NCBI GenBank assembly: GCA_016709145.1
Contig: JADJEK010000014.1
Location: 1-64,000, forward strand
Source: Planctomycetota bacterium
GTDB taxonomy: Bacteria > Planctomycetota > B15-G4 > JADJEK01
Direction: 5' to 3'
DNA: 64,000 nucleotides
Under the pieces are notes generated by a model. That model searched no databases. It saw only the letters and a list, made by a program, of their open reading frames with translations, and was not told the origin of the DNA. Position numbers and translations under genes: made by a program. Positions within the stretch are counted from its first letter, which is position 1. Every line of letters begins with the position of its first letter. Shown here in pieces: positions 39,652 through 48,876 of this stretch.

Positions 39652-40644
39652 GTGTCCGATTCCAAGCCCAAGCGCCCCGAGCGCTACCTCTCCGGCATCC
39701 AACCCTCGGGCCAGTTGCATCTCGGCAACTACTTCGGAGCGATCGTCCAGCACCTCGCGCTGCAGCAGGCCGGGAACTCGTTCTACTTCCTCGCCAACTA
39801 CCACGCGCTGACGAGCGTCAATGACGCGAACGCGCTGCGCGGGCACACGTTCGAGGCCGCCGTCACTTACCTCGCGCTCGGTCTCGATCCCGCGCGGTCG
39901 GTGTTCTTCCGCCAATCGGACGTGCCCGAAGTCACCGAGCTCATGTGGCTGCTGCTGTCGGTCACGCCGATGGGCGAACTCGAGCGCGCCGTGTCCTACA
40001 AGGACAAGGTCGCGCGGGGCATCGCGCCGCTGGCGGGACTGTTCACGTACCCCGTGCTGATGGCGGCCGACATCCTCGCCTACGAGTCGACGTGCGTGCC
40101 GGTCGGCGCCGACCAGATCCAACACATCGAGATGACGCGCGAGTTCGCGCGCGCGTTCAACCACATCTACCGCACCGACGTGTTCACGCTGCCGACGCAT
40201 CGCCTCTCGGTCGGCGCGACGGTGCCCGGCATCGACGGCCAGAAGATGTCGAAGAGCTACGGCAACACGATCCCACTGTTCGTCAGCGGCAAGCCGCTGT
40301 GGAAGCTCGTCTCGAACGTCAAGACCGACAGCACGCCCGTCGAAGCCCCGAAGAACCCGGACACCTGCAACGTGTTCGCACTCTACGCGCTGTTCGCGAA
40401 CGCGACCGAGAAGACCGAGATGGCGCAGCGCTACACGCGCGGCGGCATGGGCTACGGCGAGGTCAAGAAGGCGCTGTACGAGAAGATCGAGGAACACTTC
40501 GCCGGCGCGCGCATGCGCCGCGAGCAACTGTTGAAGGACCCCGCCTTCGTCGAGGACGTCCTGCGCGAGGGCGCGAAGAAAGCACGCGCCGTCGCGCGCG
40601 CCGTCACGGATCGCGCGCGCGCCGCCTGCGGAGTCGACCGATGA
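39652..40644 (+). CDS. trpS: Tryptophanyl-tRNA synthetase
   Basis: 330 residues from the GTG at 39652 (GAGG 7 nt upstream). Class I signatures: HLGN at 23-26 within SGIQPSGQLHLGNYFGA, and KMSKS at 198-202 in GQKMSKSYGN. Full-length. Its stop overlaps the tryptophan 2,3-dioxygenase start (ATGA), placing a Trp-charging enzyme and a Trp-degrading enzyme under common control. Confidence 0.97.
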   Translation: MSDSKPKRPERYLSGIQPSGQLHLGNYFGAIVQHLALQQAGNSFYFLANYHALTSVNDANALRGHTFEAAVTYLALGLDPARSVFFRQSDVPEVTELMWLLLSVTPMGELERAVSYKDKVARGIAPLAGLFTYPVLMAADILAYESTCVPVGADQIQHIEMTREFARAFNHIYRTDVFTLPTHRLSVGATVPGIDGQKMSKSYGNTIPLFVSGKPLWKLVSNVKTDSTPVEAPKNPDTCNVFALYALFANATEKTEMAQRYTRGGMGYGEVKKALYEKIEEHFAGARMRREQLLKDPAFVEDVLREGAKKARAVARAVTDRARAACGVDR

Positions 40645-42005
40645 AGCTCGGCAAGGATGGCCGTCGCGTCGACGGCAAGCACCTCACGTACAACGACTAC
40701 ATCAATGTTCGGGCGCTGATCGAATCACTGCGCCTCGCGCCCGACGTGCCGCAGGGTGTGATCCCCGCGCGTTGGCCGAAGACGCCTAAAGGCTGGAAGC
40801 CCGGCGACGCTTGGCCGACCGGCGGCAATTGGTGCCACGACGAAGCCTTGTTCATCACCGTGCATCAAGGCTTCGAGTTGTGGTTCCGGCAGATGCGTCA
40901 CGAACTCGGCGACCTGTTCGCGCGCGTCGCCGTGTCCACCGCGCCGCACGGAGTGACCGACATCCCGCGCGCGCACCTCGCGCGCCGCGACGCCGAGCAA
41001 GCCCCGAAGCTCGACCGTTTCCCGAAGCTCTATCCCGAGACCACGCGCTTCGCGGAATCGAATCCGTCGAGCGCCGTGCGCGACTTGATCCTGCACGACT
41101 TGCCGGCACCGGGCATCTTCCCGCGCAGCGAGGACCTCGATCCGGGCTACGCGCCATGCAAGCTCGCGTGGTTCCAGAACGACTGGGATCACCTGACCGA
41201 GCGCATCGAGCGCTGCACGAAGATGCTCGCGGTCTGCTTGCCGTACTACGACATCCTGCTGCACATGACGCCGGCGCAGTTCCTCGCGTTCCGCGATCGG
41301 CTCGCGCCCGCGTCGGGCTTCGGCTCGTCGCAATTCCGTCAGATCGAGTTCGCGCTCGGCGTGCGCGAACGCCACTTCGCGAAGTTCACGCCGAACGCTC
41401 CGTGGACCAAGGCGCTGCGCAAGCGCTTCGGCGACGACGTCGTCGACGCCGCCGGCCCGTACCGCCTGGAGGATTCGTTCGCGCGCCACTGCCCCGACGA
41501 AGAACCCACGCTGGGCCAGGCCGCACTCGGTCCGAGCCTGCGCGATCTCGTCTATTGGTTCCTCACGGCGCACGAACTCACGGGCAAGGCCGACCGCGAC
41601 CGCTTCCGCCTCGCCGATCACATCGCGGCGAGCAACCTCGCGCAGCTCGACCACGACAACGACACGCCGAACAAAATGGTCTCGGCCGTGGTCACGAACG
41701 ACACGTATCGCCAACTCGGACGCCATCTCGCGCACTTCGAGACGGTCGCGGTCACCGCGCTGCTCGAATCGACGGCGACCCCGTCCGGCCTCGCTCGACT
41801 GCTGCAAGCCTGCCTCGCGCTCGACGACGGCGTCCTGCATTGGCGCGACGTCCACCTGCGCTTCGTCGAACGCATGATCGGCGCGCGACCCGGCACCGGC
41901 GGCGGCGGCCTGCAGTACTTGCGGCGTGTGGTATCGGACAAGGCCGAGCCGTATCGTCAGCGCGGCTTCCCGTGCTTGTGGGAAGCGCGTTCGGTCCTGC
42001 TGTAG
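40641..42005 (+). CDS. Tryptophan 2,3-dioxygenase family protein
   Basis: 454 residues. Family segments: LTYNDYINVRALIESL, DEALFITVHQGFELWFRQMRHEL (substrate/heme pocket), GFGSSQFRQIEF, and the C-terminal WRDVHLRFVERMIGARPGTGGGGLQYL. The last one carries the heme-ligand histidine region and the GTGG loop. It opens the indole ring of L-Trp to N-formylkynurenine (first step of the kynurenine route); no formamidase is seen here. Longer than the typical 280-400-residue TDO, with inserts around 60-90 and 130-170. Confidence 0.9.
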   Translation: MKLGKDGRRVDGKHLTYNDYINVRALIESLRLAPDVPQGVIPARWPKTPKGWKPGDAWPTGGNWCHDEALFITVHQGFELWFRQMRHELGDLFARVAVSTAPHGVTDIPRAHLARRDAEQAPKLDRFPKLYPETTRFAESNPSSAVRDLILHDLPAPGIFPRSEDLDPGYAPCKLAWFQNDWDHLTERIERCTKMLAVCLPYYDILLHMTPAQFLAFRDRLAPASGFGSSQFRQIEFALGVRERHFAKFTPNAPWTKALRKRFGDDVVDAAGPYRLEDSFARHCPDEEPTLGQAALGPSLRDLVYWFLTAHELTGKADRDRFRLADHIAASNLAQLDHDNDTPNKMVSAVVTNDTYRQLGRHLAHFETVAVTALLESTATPSGLARLLQACLALDDGVLHWRDVHLRFVERMIGARPGTGGGGLQYLRRVVSDKAEPYRQRGFPCLWEARSVLL

Positions 42006-42051
42006 GACTCGTCGGACGCGCGGCGTGTCGTCTTGGGGATCTTGGCCTCGC

Positions 42052-44748
42052 ATGCGCACGCGAACCGCTGCCCTCGTTTTCGTCCTGCTCGGGTTGTGCG
42101 TGTTCGGCCGCTCGCTCCTCCCCGGCCGTCTGTTCGTCCCGATGCATACGGAGCGGCTCGAGCCGTGGCGTTCCGAACTCGCGCCGGAGCGTTCGCGCGA
42201 GTTGGCGCAAGGCGAGTACGCCGCGCAGTCGGACAAGCTGATCTCGTTCCGCGCAGACGACGCCATCACGATCGAAGCCGTGCGACACGGACGCTTGCCG
42301 CTGTGGAACCCGACGAATGCCGGCGGCGTGCCGCATCTCGCGCAAGGGCTCTACGGCGCGCTGTACCCGCCGCATCTGCTGTTCGCGTTGCTCTCGCCCG
42401 AGCACGCGTACGGCTGGCTCGCCCTGCTGCACCACGTGCTCGCGGCGTTGTTCATGTTCTTGTGGTTGCGCAAGCTCGGCGCCGGCGACGTCGGCGCACT
42501 GATCGGCGGCATCGCGTTCTCGTTCTCGGGGACGCTGCTCGGGCGCGCACACTACTACCAATACATCGAGACACTGACGTGGCTGCCGCTCGGGCTGTGG
42601 TGCGTCGAGCATTGGTTCGAAGGGCGGCGCGTCGCTCTGTTCGCGCTGGCGCCGCTGACGGGCTTGGTGTTGCTGGTGGCGTGGCCGCAGCTCGCGGCGT
42701 TCGTGTTGAACGCATGGGCGATCGTCGTCCTGATCAAGGCGCTGCGCTCGGACCTGCTGCTGGCGCCGCGGCATCTCGTCGGCGGTGCGCTTGTCGCGAT
42801 CGCGCTCGCCGTCGCCTGCGCGCCGCTCCTGCCCGATCGGTTGATCGCGTGGGCGCTGTGGCCTCACGTCGCGCTCGCGTTCGTGTTCACGGTCGGCCCG
42901 GGCCGCAAGGTGCAACTGCCCGAGGGGGCGAAACCGCGTCGCGCATTCCTGCGGCGGCTCGGTGCGTTCGGCGCGGTGCTCGGACTCGGCGCCGCGATCG
43001 CGGCCATCCAGTACTTGCCGGCCGCCGAGTGGACCGCGTACGGATCGCGTCAACTCAGCGGAGCGCCCGAAGCGCAATGCGCGGCGGGCCTGCGCCCGTG
43101 GTACTTGGTCGCGGCCGTGTTGCCGGACGTGTTCGGCACGCCGTCGTGGTCGTTGCTCGACTCGATCTTCAACTTGCCGCGCATGTTCGCGCTCGACAGC
43201 ACCGACGAAGTGCTGCGTCAGGAGCAGCTCGGCAACACCGTCGAGAACGCGCTCTACGTCGGCGTGTCGACGCTCGTCCTCGCGTTGTTCGGCATCCTCG
43301 GCGCGCGGGAACGGCGCGGGATGTTGCTGACCGTACTGGTCGTGTTCTGCGGCATCGCTCTCGGCGCGCAGGCGATCGTCTATCCCGCGTTCTTCCTGTT
43401 CCCGGGTCTGCAGATCAGCCCGGATTCGCGGCGTGCGCTGGTCTTGGTCGCACCGTTCCTCGCGGCACTCGCCGCATTCGGCGTCCGCACGATCCTCGAG
43501 CGGCCGCGCTTCGCGCGTACGTGCGCGATCGGGCTCGCATCGATCGGAGCCGTCGCGCTCGGGTGTCGCTGGGCGCTCGACGACGCGACTCTGCTCGCGC
43601 CGCTGCTCGCGCACGCGGATCATCTGGCTCGCCTGTTCGGCCAAGCCGGAACGGTGCCCGAGCATGCGCAGAACGAAGTCGTCGCAGCGATCCGCGGCAG
43701 TCTCGAGAGCAGCGGCATCGTCGCCCTGTTGTCGGCGATCGCGTTGTTTCTCGCGACGCGCGCGACGGACGAGCGCATGCGCTGGTTCCCGCTCGTGCTC
43801 GTGCTGGCCGCGGACCTCACGGTGCATGCGTGGCCGCGCACCGCAGCGCAACCGGCGGAGGGCTTCCTCGGCCCGCACCCGGCCATTTCGCATCTGCAGC
43901 AAGCCGTCGGCACGAGCGGCCGCATCGCGCGCTTCAACGCACCCGAGCGACCGCAGGGTCTCCTCGGCGTCGCGCTGTCGCCGAACCTCGCGGGGTGCTA
44001 CGGACTGCTGGACGCTTGGTGCTACACGGTGTCGCCGCCGAAGGGGTGGATGACGCTCGCAGCGACCGGCTTCGGCCCGTCGATCGATCAAGGCGTCGCG
44101 CTCGGAGCGTTGTCGACCTCCGAGCAACTGGCGTCGCCGGCACTCGACGCACTCGCGGTGCGCGCGATCCTCGGCGTCGGTGAGCCGCCGCAGGAGCTGC
44201 CTACGGGCATCACGCTGGCCGGCCGATTCGGCTCCGCGTTCGTGCTGATGAACGAACGCGCTCGGCCGCGGGTCGAACTCGTCGCGGACGCCGTCGTGCT
44301 CGACGCGGCCGTCGAGTGGAGCGCGGCCGCGCGCACCGTGCTCGATGCCACGCCGGGAACCCGCGTGCATCTCGGCGTGCCGGGCATTCCGGTCGACGCG
44401 CCAGCGCCGCTCGCCGACACGGATGGCACACTGCCGATCGCGACGATCGTCGACGAGACGACGCCGGAGCGCGTCGTCGTGAAACTCGAGGGCGGTACGC
44501 GCGACGGCTGGCTCCTGCTGCGCGACTCGTACGCCCCGGGATGGCATGCCAAGGTCGACGGCAAGTCCGCCCAGGTCCACCCCGGCGACCTCGCGTTCCG
44601 CGCCGTCTTCGCCCCCTCCGGAGCGACGGAAGTCGTTTTCGAGTACGAACCTGCGAGCATCGCGATCGGGCGAGCCGTGAGCTTTTTGGCGCTGGTCGTG
44701 AGTCTGTTGCTCCTCGGACTCGGGCTGCGCCGCGATCGCGGTCGATGA
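42052..44748 (+). CDS. YfhO-like multi-pass membrane protein
   Basis: 898 residues from the ATG at 42052. First helix LVFVLLGLCVFGRSLLP, then the loop with LPLWNPTNAGGVPHLAQGLYGALYPPHLLF shared with the 30433-33279 protein, about 12 helices, and a C-terminal soluble beta domain ending FRAVFAPSGATEVVFEYEPASIAIG and a final helix. Again YfhO-type. Related to but not a close copy of the other; their sharing of the LPLW.P..AGG motif supports common ancestry. Follows the tryptophan pair by 46 bp. Confidence 0.85.
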   Translation: MRTRTAALVFVLLGLCVFGRSLLPGRLFVPMHTERLEPWRSELAPERSRELAQGEYAAQSDKLISFRADDAITIEAVRHGRLPLWNPTNAGGVPHLAQGLYGALYPPHLLFALLSPEHAYGWLALLHHVLAALFMFLWLRKLGAGDVGALIGGIAFSFSGTLLGRAHYYQYIETLTWLPLGLWCVEHWFEGRRVALFALAPLTGLVLLVAWPQLAAFVLNAWAIVVLIKALRSDLLLAPRHLVGGALVAIALAVACAPLLPDRLIAWALWPHVALAFVFTVGPGRKVQLPEGAKPRRAFLRRLGAFGAVLGLGAAIAAIQYLPAAEWTAYGSRQLSGAPEAQCAAGLRPWYLVAAVLPDVFGTPSWSLLDSIFNLPRMFALDSTDEVLRQEQLGNTVENALYVGVSTLVLALFGILGARERRGMLLTVLVVFCGIALGAQAIVYPAFFLFPGLQISPDSRRALVLVAPFLAALAAFGVRTILERPRFARTCAIGLASIGAVALGCRWALDDATLLAPLLAHADHLARLFGQAGTVPEHAQNEVVAAIRGSLESSGIVALLSAIALFLATRATDERMRWFPLVLVLAADLTVHAWPRTAAQPAEGFLGPHPAISHLQQAVGTSGRIARFNAPERPQGLLGVALSPNLAGCYGLLDAWCYTVSPPKGWMTLAATGFGPSIDQGVALGALSTSEQLASPALDALAVRAILGVGEPPQELPTGITLAGRFGSAFVLMNERARPRVELVADAVVLDAAVEWSAAARTVLDATPGTRVHLGVPGIPVDAPAPLADTDGTLPIATIVDETTPERVVVKLEGGTRDGWLLLRDSYAPGWHAKVDGKSAQVHPGDLAFRAVFAPSGATEVVFEYEPASIAIGRAVSFLALVVSLLLLGLGLRRDRGR

Positions 44749-44845
44749 ACGGGGTTGTTGCGCTCACGGACCGACGCCATGTTCTGTCGGACTTCGCGCG
44801 AGGCAGGTTCAGCGCCGAGGCGTCTTGGCGCGTAGGGAGCCTCAG

Positions 44846-45433
44846 GTGAACACGATCCCGTCCGACCCCATCCTCACGCGCGTGCTCGCTGGCGATGCCG
44901 ATGCGTTCGATGCGTGGTATCGCCGCGAGTTCCCGGCCGTCTACCGCATCTGCTTCGGCATCCTCGTCGACCCCGCGCGCGCGGACGAAGCCGCGCGTGA
45001 CGCGATGGTCCATCTGCACGATCGCCTGGCGAATTACGACACGACGCGGCGATTCTCGACCTGGCGCAACGCGGTGGTCATGAACTTGTGCCGCGATCGC
45101 ATGCGGCGCCAGCGCGTGCGCGAACAGATCGAGCACGACGCGGCCGAGTCGATGACGACCTCGACGATCGTCGATCCGCACGATGCGGCGGCGGCGAACG
45201 AAGTCGTCGCGTTGCTCGAAGACGCGTTGTGCCGCCTGTCCCCGCGCGAGCGCGAAGCGTTCGTGCTGGTCGTCCTCGAACAGAACTCGCCGCAGGACGC
45301 CGCCGAGGCGCTGTCGATCGGCGAGAGCAGCGTGCGATCGCTGGTGACGCTGGCGCGCAGGCGCTTGCGCCAATTGCTCGGACCGAGTCTCGCGGGCAGC
45401 GCCACCGAGCCGGATCCCAAGGAGTTGCGATGA
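44846..45433 (+). CDS. ECF-type RNA polymerase sigma factor
   Basis: 195 residues from the GTG at 44846, with GGGAG 7 nt upstream. Region 2 at about residues 20-85 (YRICFGILVDPARADEAARDAMVHLHDRL; TWRNAVVMNLCRDRMRR) and region 4 at about 128-180 (LSPREREAFVLVVLEQNSPQDAAEALSIGESSVRSLVTLARRRLRQLL). Its stop overlaps the next gene (ATGA), whose product carries one membrane helix and is probably the cognate anti-sigma. Confidence 0.92.
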   Translation: MNTIPSDPILTRVLAGDADAFDAWYRREFPAVYRICFGILVDPARADEAARDAMVHLHDRLANYDTTRRFSTWRNAVVMNLCRDRMRRQRVREQIEHDAAESMTTSTIVDPHDAAAANEVVALLEDALCRLSPREREAFVLVVLEQNSPQDAAEALSIGESSVRSLVTLARRRLRQLLGPSLAGSATEPDPKELR

Positions 45434-46053
45434 GCGCTCACGACCGACCCGACTTCGACGCGGACGAGCCCCCCGAGCCGCTGGACGACCTCCGTCGCGC
45501 GTGGAACGAGTTGCCGACTCCGCCGATCGAACACGTCGACGCCACGGACCAAGAGGTCGAGCGCTGGATGCGCGCGGCTTGGGCGCAAGTCGCCGTTCCC
45601 GTCGCCCGTCCGCGTGCGCGGTGGCGCCCCTCGATCGTCTCGGCGTTCGCCGCGGCGGCGCTCGTGTGCATCGCCGTCGGTCTCGGCCTGCGGCCCGACG
45701 CGCCGATGTCCGAACTCGACTCCCCGAACAAGCACGTCGCGGCCGTGGACTCCTTCCGCCCGAGCCAACGGATCACGCCGACCGTCGTCTCGACGCTCGA
45801 CGTCGCGCTGCCGCCGACGTCGCGCACGGTCGCCACGTCGAATCGTCTGGTCGATCAGGCGTATGCCAGCAATCGAGCTGGCCTCTATCGCGAGGCCGCC
45901 GCGTTCGCGACCGTCGCGCTGGATGCCGCCGCGACGAATGCCGAAGTCCGTTGCGCCGCGTTGGTGAACTGGATCCACGCCGAGCAAGCCATGGGTCGCG
46001 TCGACGAAGCGGAACGCCTGTCGACGACGCTCGCGCTCGCTCTGTCCCGCTGA
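45430..46053 (+). CDS. Single-helix membrane protein, probable anti-sigma partner
   Basis: 207 residues. Acidic cytoplasmic N-terminus with a DLRRAWNELP segment, one helix at about 68-87 (SIVSAFAAAALVCIAVGLGL), then an extracytoplasmic part whose C-terminal 80 residues look like TPR helices (AYASNRAGLYREAAAFATVALDAAA). No zinc HxxxCxxC motif is present, so it is not a canonical ZAS anti-sigma; the role is inferred from coupling to the ECF gene. Confidence 0.65.
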   Translation: MSAHDRPDFDADEPPEPLDDLRRAWNELPTPPIEHVDATDQEVERWMRAAWAQVAVPVARPRARWRPSIVSAFAAAALVCIAVGLGLRPDAPMSELDSPNKHVAAVDSFRPSQRITPTVVSTLDVALPPTSRTVATSNRLVDQAYASNRAGLYREAAAFATVALDAAATNAEVRCAALVNWIHAEQAMGRVDEAERLSTTLALALSR

Positions 46054-46128
46054 CCCACTGCCGAGTTCCGGCCACCGCGCGAATCCACCGCGGCCATCGC
46101 GCACGCGCACTTCAATCCGCGTGCGCGA

Positions 46129-47727
46129 TCACTTCGCCGACGCCACCGCTTCGGGCTTCTTCGCCGCAGTCGCGTCTTTCGCGCTCGAATGCTCGACCCT
46201 GGTGCGGCCGAACTTGCTCTTCAGCCACAGCCCGCCCTTGCGCTTCAGCTCGATCAACCAGGTCTCGAGCTTGCGCGTTTCCTTGCCGCGGATCACGTTC
46301 GCGATCAGCGAGAACACGCGCGTCGGGTGGAACAGGAAGCTGACGGGATAGAAGTTCAGCAGCAGCCAATACTTCGTCCAGGTCAGTTGGCGTGCGGTCA
46401 GGTGCTCGCAGTAGTTGTTCTCTTCGCGCAGCTTTTCGTCGTTGGCGAAGATCGGCGTCATCAGACATTCGTCGCTGTAGTCGACCTCGCCCTTGTCGAC
46501 GAGCGAGCGATACAGCGCCGTGTTCGGGATCGGGAAGTAGAAGCCGATCGCGATGTCGTCGACACCGACGCGCGCGAGCTTGCGCACCATGCGCGCCGTT
46601 TCTTTCAGGTCGGCCTTGGTGTCGTGCGGGAAGCCGATCACGAAGAAGCAGGTCAGGTTCAGGCCGTGCTTCACCGACGCATGGACGGCGTTCAGCAGTC
46701 CCTGCGTCGTCATCATCTTCTTGATCAGTTTGCGCGTGTGCTCGCTACCACTCTCGGGCGCGAACGCGAGGTGACGACCGCCCGAGCGCGCGAGCAGGCT
46801 CGCGACTTCGTCGTCGACGACTTCGCAGCGCGTGCCCGACGGGAACTGCCAGGTCACGTCGAGCTTGCGCCGGATCAACTCGTTGCAGAACGCGACGATC
46901 CAGTCCTTCTTGATGATCGCCGTGAGGTCCTGGAACGGGAAGTTCTTGGCGCCGTAGGTCTTCGCGTACTGCGTGATCTCGTCGGCGACGTCGATCGGGT
47001 CGCGCGGGTACCACTTCGTCGTCCACATCGTGTTCGACGAGCAGTACGTGCATTGGTACGGACAGCCGCGCGTCGCGAGGATCGGGATCGTCCAGCCCGC
47101 GTTCACGCCGTTCACGAGGTTGTGGTCGTTGTAGGCCTTCAGGTCGAACAGATGCCACGCCGGCCACGGCAACTCGTCGACGGCGCGGACGCGCGCGCGG
47201 CGTTCGTTCATCACGATCGCGCCGTCGCGGCGGAAGGCGACGCCGGCCATCGTTCCCGGATCGCGATCATCGCGCGCGATCATCTTCATCAGCTCGGCGA
47301 TGGTCTCTTCGCCTTCGCCGAGCACGATGTAGTCGATCGGCGCGTCCTTCATCGACAGCTCGGGCAAGCCGGTGAAGTGCTCGCCGCCGCAGACGAGGAT
47401 CTTGTCGGGCCAGGCCTGCTTCAGCGCCACGAGGATGCGGCGCACGAGCGGCCAAGAGAACGACCACATGTTCGTGACGCAGAGCACCTGCGTCTCGGGC
47501 AGCACGCGTGCGACGATCTCCTCGGGACCGAGTCCGAGCCGATGCAGCGTGCCGTCCTGTGTGACGCGATCGGGAGCCTCGGCGACCGCATCGATGACCG
47601 ACACTTCGTGACCGCCGGCCTCGAGCACGGCGCCGATGTACGCGAGCCCCAACGGCATGCTCGGTCGCAAGGCCGTCATGGCGTGGACGTTCAGGTAAAC
47701 CGGCGGGTGGATGAGCTGGATGCGCAC
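46129..47727 (-). CDS. B12-binding-domain radical SAM protein
   Basis: 532 residues from the GTG at 47727. N-terminal cobalamin-binding-like region (IHPPVYLNVHAMTALRPSMPLGLAYIGAVLEAGGHEVSVIDA; VLGEGEETI) and the radical SAM cluster motif CPYQCTYC (C222, C226, C229). C-terminal part ends in a basic tail with Ala/Lys. Enzymes of this class methylate or rearrange unactivated carbons. In glycan clusters they are often P-methylases or hopanoid-type modifiers; the substrate here is unknown. Confidence 0.88.
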   Translation of the reverse strand: MRIQLIHPPVYLNVHAMTALRPSMPLGLAYIGAVLEAGGHEVSVIDAVAEAPDRVTQDGTLHRLGLGPEEIVARVLPETQVLCVTNMWSFSWPLVRRILVALKQAWPDKILVCGGEHFTGLPELSMKDAPIDYIVLGEGEETIAELMKMIARDDRDPGTMAGVAFRRDGAIVMNERRARVRAVDELPWPAWHLFDLKAYNDHNLVNGVNAGWTIPILATRGCPYQCTYCSSNTMWTTKWYPRDPIDVADEITQYAKTYGAKNFPFQDLTAIIKKDWIVAFCNELIRRKLDVTWQFPSGTRCEVVDDEVASLLARSGGRHLAFAPESGSEHTRKLIKKMMTTQGLLNAVHASVKHGLNLTCFFVIGFPHDTKADLKETARMVRKLARVGVDDIAIGFYFPIPNTALYRSLVDKGEVDYSDECLMTPIFANDEKLREENNYCEHLTARQLTWTKYWLLLNFYPVSFLFHPTRVFSLIANVIRGKETRKLETWLIELKRKGGLWLKSKFGRTRVEHSSAKDATAAKKPEAVASAK

Positions 47728-47815
47728 GGGGCCGAAATCTAGCACGTGGAGCGACCTCGCGCACGGCGGCCAGCAAACGGGTTTCGAACCGCGTTGAGCC
47801 CGTAACGGCGCAGGG

Positions 47816-48346
47816 TTACGGCTTGGCCGCCGCTGCCGACTCCATCGCTCCGTTGCCGGCCTGGAACCGCAGCAGCACCTTCCCGATGATCGCGTCGCGC
47901 GGCAACGCGCCGAACACGCGACTGTCGACCGACACGCGCCGGTTGTCGCCGAGCAGGAAGTACTCGTCGTTCCCGAGCAGCACGGCTTCGCTGGTGCAGT
48001 GATCGAGCATCGACTCGGGAACGAAATCGCCCGCCCCGCGCCCATCGCGCACGACGTGACCGTCCTCGAGCCAAACCGTCTCACCGGGCAATGCCAGCAC
48101 GCGCTTGATCAGCGTCTCGCCGGCCACTTCGGCGATCACGGTGTCGCCGACGTCGATCCCACCCGAAACCGCGGGCACCGAGGTCACCAGCACGCGATCC
48201 CCGTCCTCGAAGGCCGGCTGCATCGAGCTGCCCGACACGCGATAGAACGTCACCAGCGGCGCATCGAGCAACGCGAAGACGAGCCCCGCGAGCAAGCCCG
48301 CGACAACGGCTCTCTTCGAAGGAAGGAACTTGCTCCAAGCGGTCAT
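47816..48346 (-). CDS. lepB: Signal peptidase I
   Basis: 176 residues from the ATG at 48346 (MTAWSKFLPSKRAVVAGLLAG), one N-terminal membrane helix. Catalytic serine S41 in SGSSMQPAFEDGD, general-base lysine K81 in LIKRVLALPGE, and box E GDNRRVSVDSR at about 133-143. Cleaves Sec/Tat signal peptides. Smaller than E. coli LepB, like the Gram-positive SipS type. Divergent, highly structured DNA follows at 48347-49050. Confidence 0.95.
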   Translation of the reverse strand: MTAWSKFLPSKRAVVAGLLAGLVFALLDAPLVTFYRVSGSSMQPAFEDGDRVLVTSVPAVSGGIDVGDTVIAEVAGETLIKRVLALPGETVWLEDGHVVRDGRGAGDFVPESMLDHCTSEAVLLGNDEYFLLGDNRRVSVDSRVFGALPRDAIIGKVLLRFQAGNGAMESAAAAKP

Positions 48347-48419
48347 GGAGCCGGTATCGGGCGGACAGCAGTCCCAAATTGAGACAAAGCGGCGCAGCCA
48401 GGCGGAGAGCGCGAGGGAA

Positions 48420-48510
48420 CCGGACAAAGCAGCCGCCGGCAACCCCGTCCGCCCAGCCGGACGAAGTAGCCGCCGACATTCTTGTCCGGCCAGCCGGACA
48501 AGAACGCCGG
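48420..48510. repeat. 37-bp tandem direct repeats
   Basis: CCGGAC begins units at 48420, 48457 and 48494, a period of exactly 37 bp; units one and two share (C)CGGAC(A/G)AAG(C/T)AGCCGCCG. The end of each unit and the start of the next form a GTCCGGCC-AGCCGGAC-like palindrome. A fainter fourth, degenerate unit may precede at 48383. The third unit is cut after about 17 bp. Confidence 0.8.
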
Positions 48511-48513
48511 GGG

Positions 48514-48598
48514 ACACATCGGGGACAGACCCGCCTCCGTCCCCGTCATGGCCGTGGAGCTCCGGGTGGGGACAGTCCCCTCTCTGCTCTGTCCCCAC
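48514..48598. repeat. GGGGACA/TGTCCCC repeat cluster with hairpin
   Basis: GGGGACA-type motifs occur at about 48516, 48526 and 48569, with TGTCCCC at 48590. GTGGGGACAG (48566-48575) pairs perfectly with CTGTCCCCAC (48589-48598). Such motifs resemble the TGTCCCC-type repeats scattered in many planctomycete and other genomes, some linked to REP-associated transposases; that link is inference. Confidence 0.65.
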
Positions 48599-48690
48599 GC
48601 CTTCAATCGCCACCGCGGAGCGCGAAGCGCGACCCGAAGTTCTCCCTCGGGTTCAAGCTCGCGCGTCCTAGGAAACCACTCCGTCGCCAA

Positions 48691-48874
48691 GGGACGTCGA
48701 GAACGGGCTCTCGCGGCGGCCGTTCAGCAGCCCGCCGCAGCCGTGGCGATCCGCTCTACGCGTCTCGTCAGTACGTCACCTGGGGCGAGATCCACAGGGG
48801 TCGCGAATCACGCCGTCGAGAAGCCACCCCTGCGGCTTTGAATGGCCGCAGCGAGAGCCCGTTCTCGACGTCCC
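48691..48874. repeat. 184-bp near-palindromic element with 36-bp arms
   Basis: The arms 48691-48726 (starting GGGACGTCGAGAACGGGCTC) and 48839-48874 match as inverted repeats at about 34 of 36 positions, and further short pairings (CCGCAG..GTGGC) continue inward. Size and long terminal inverted repeats resemble a MITE. No target-site duplication was confirmed. No ORF inside. Confidence 0.75.
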
Positions 48875-48876
48875 CT

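Noticed and set aside
48420..48510. CRISPR array
   Set aside because: Repeats are directly tandem with a 37-bp period and no unique spacers, and no cas gene is present.
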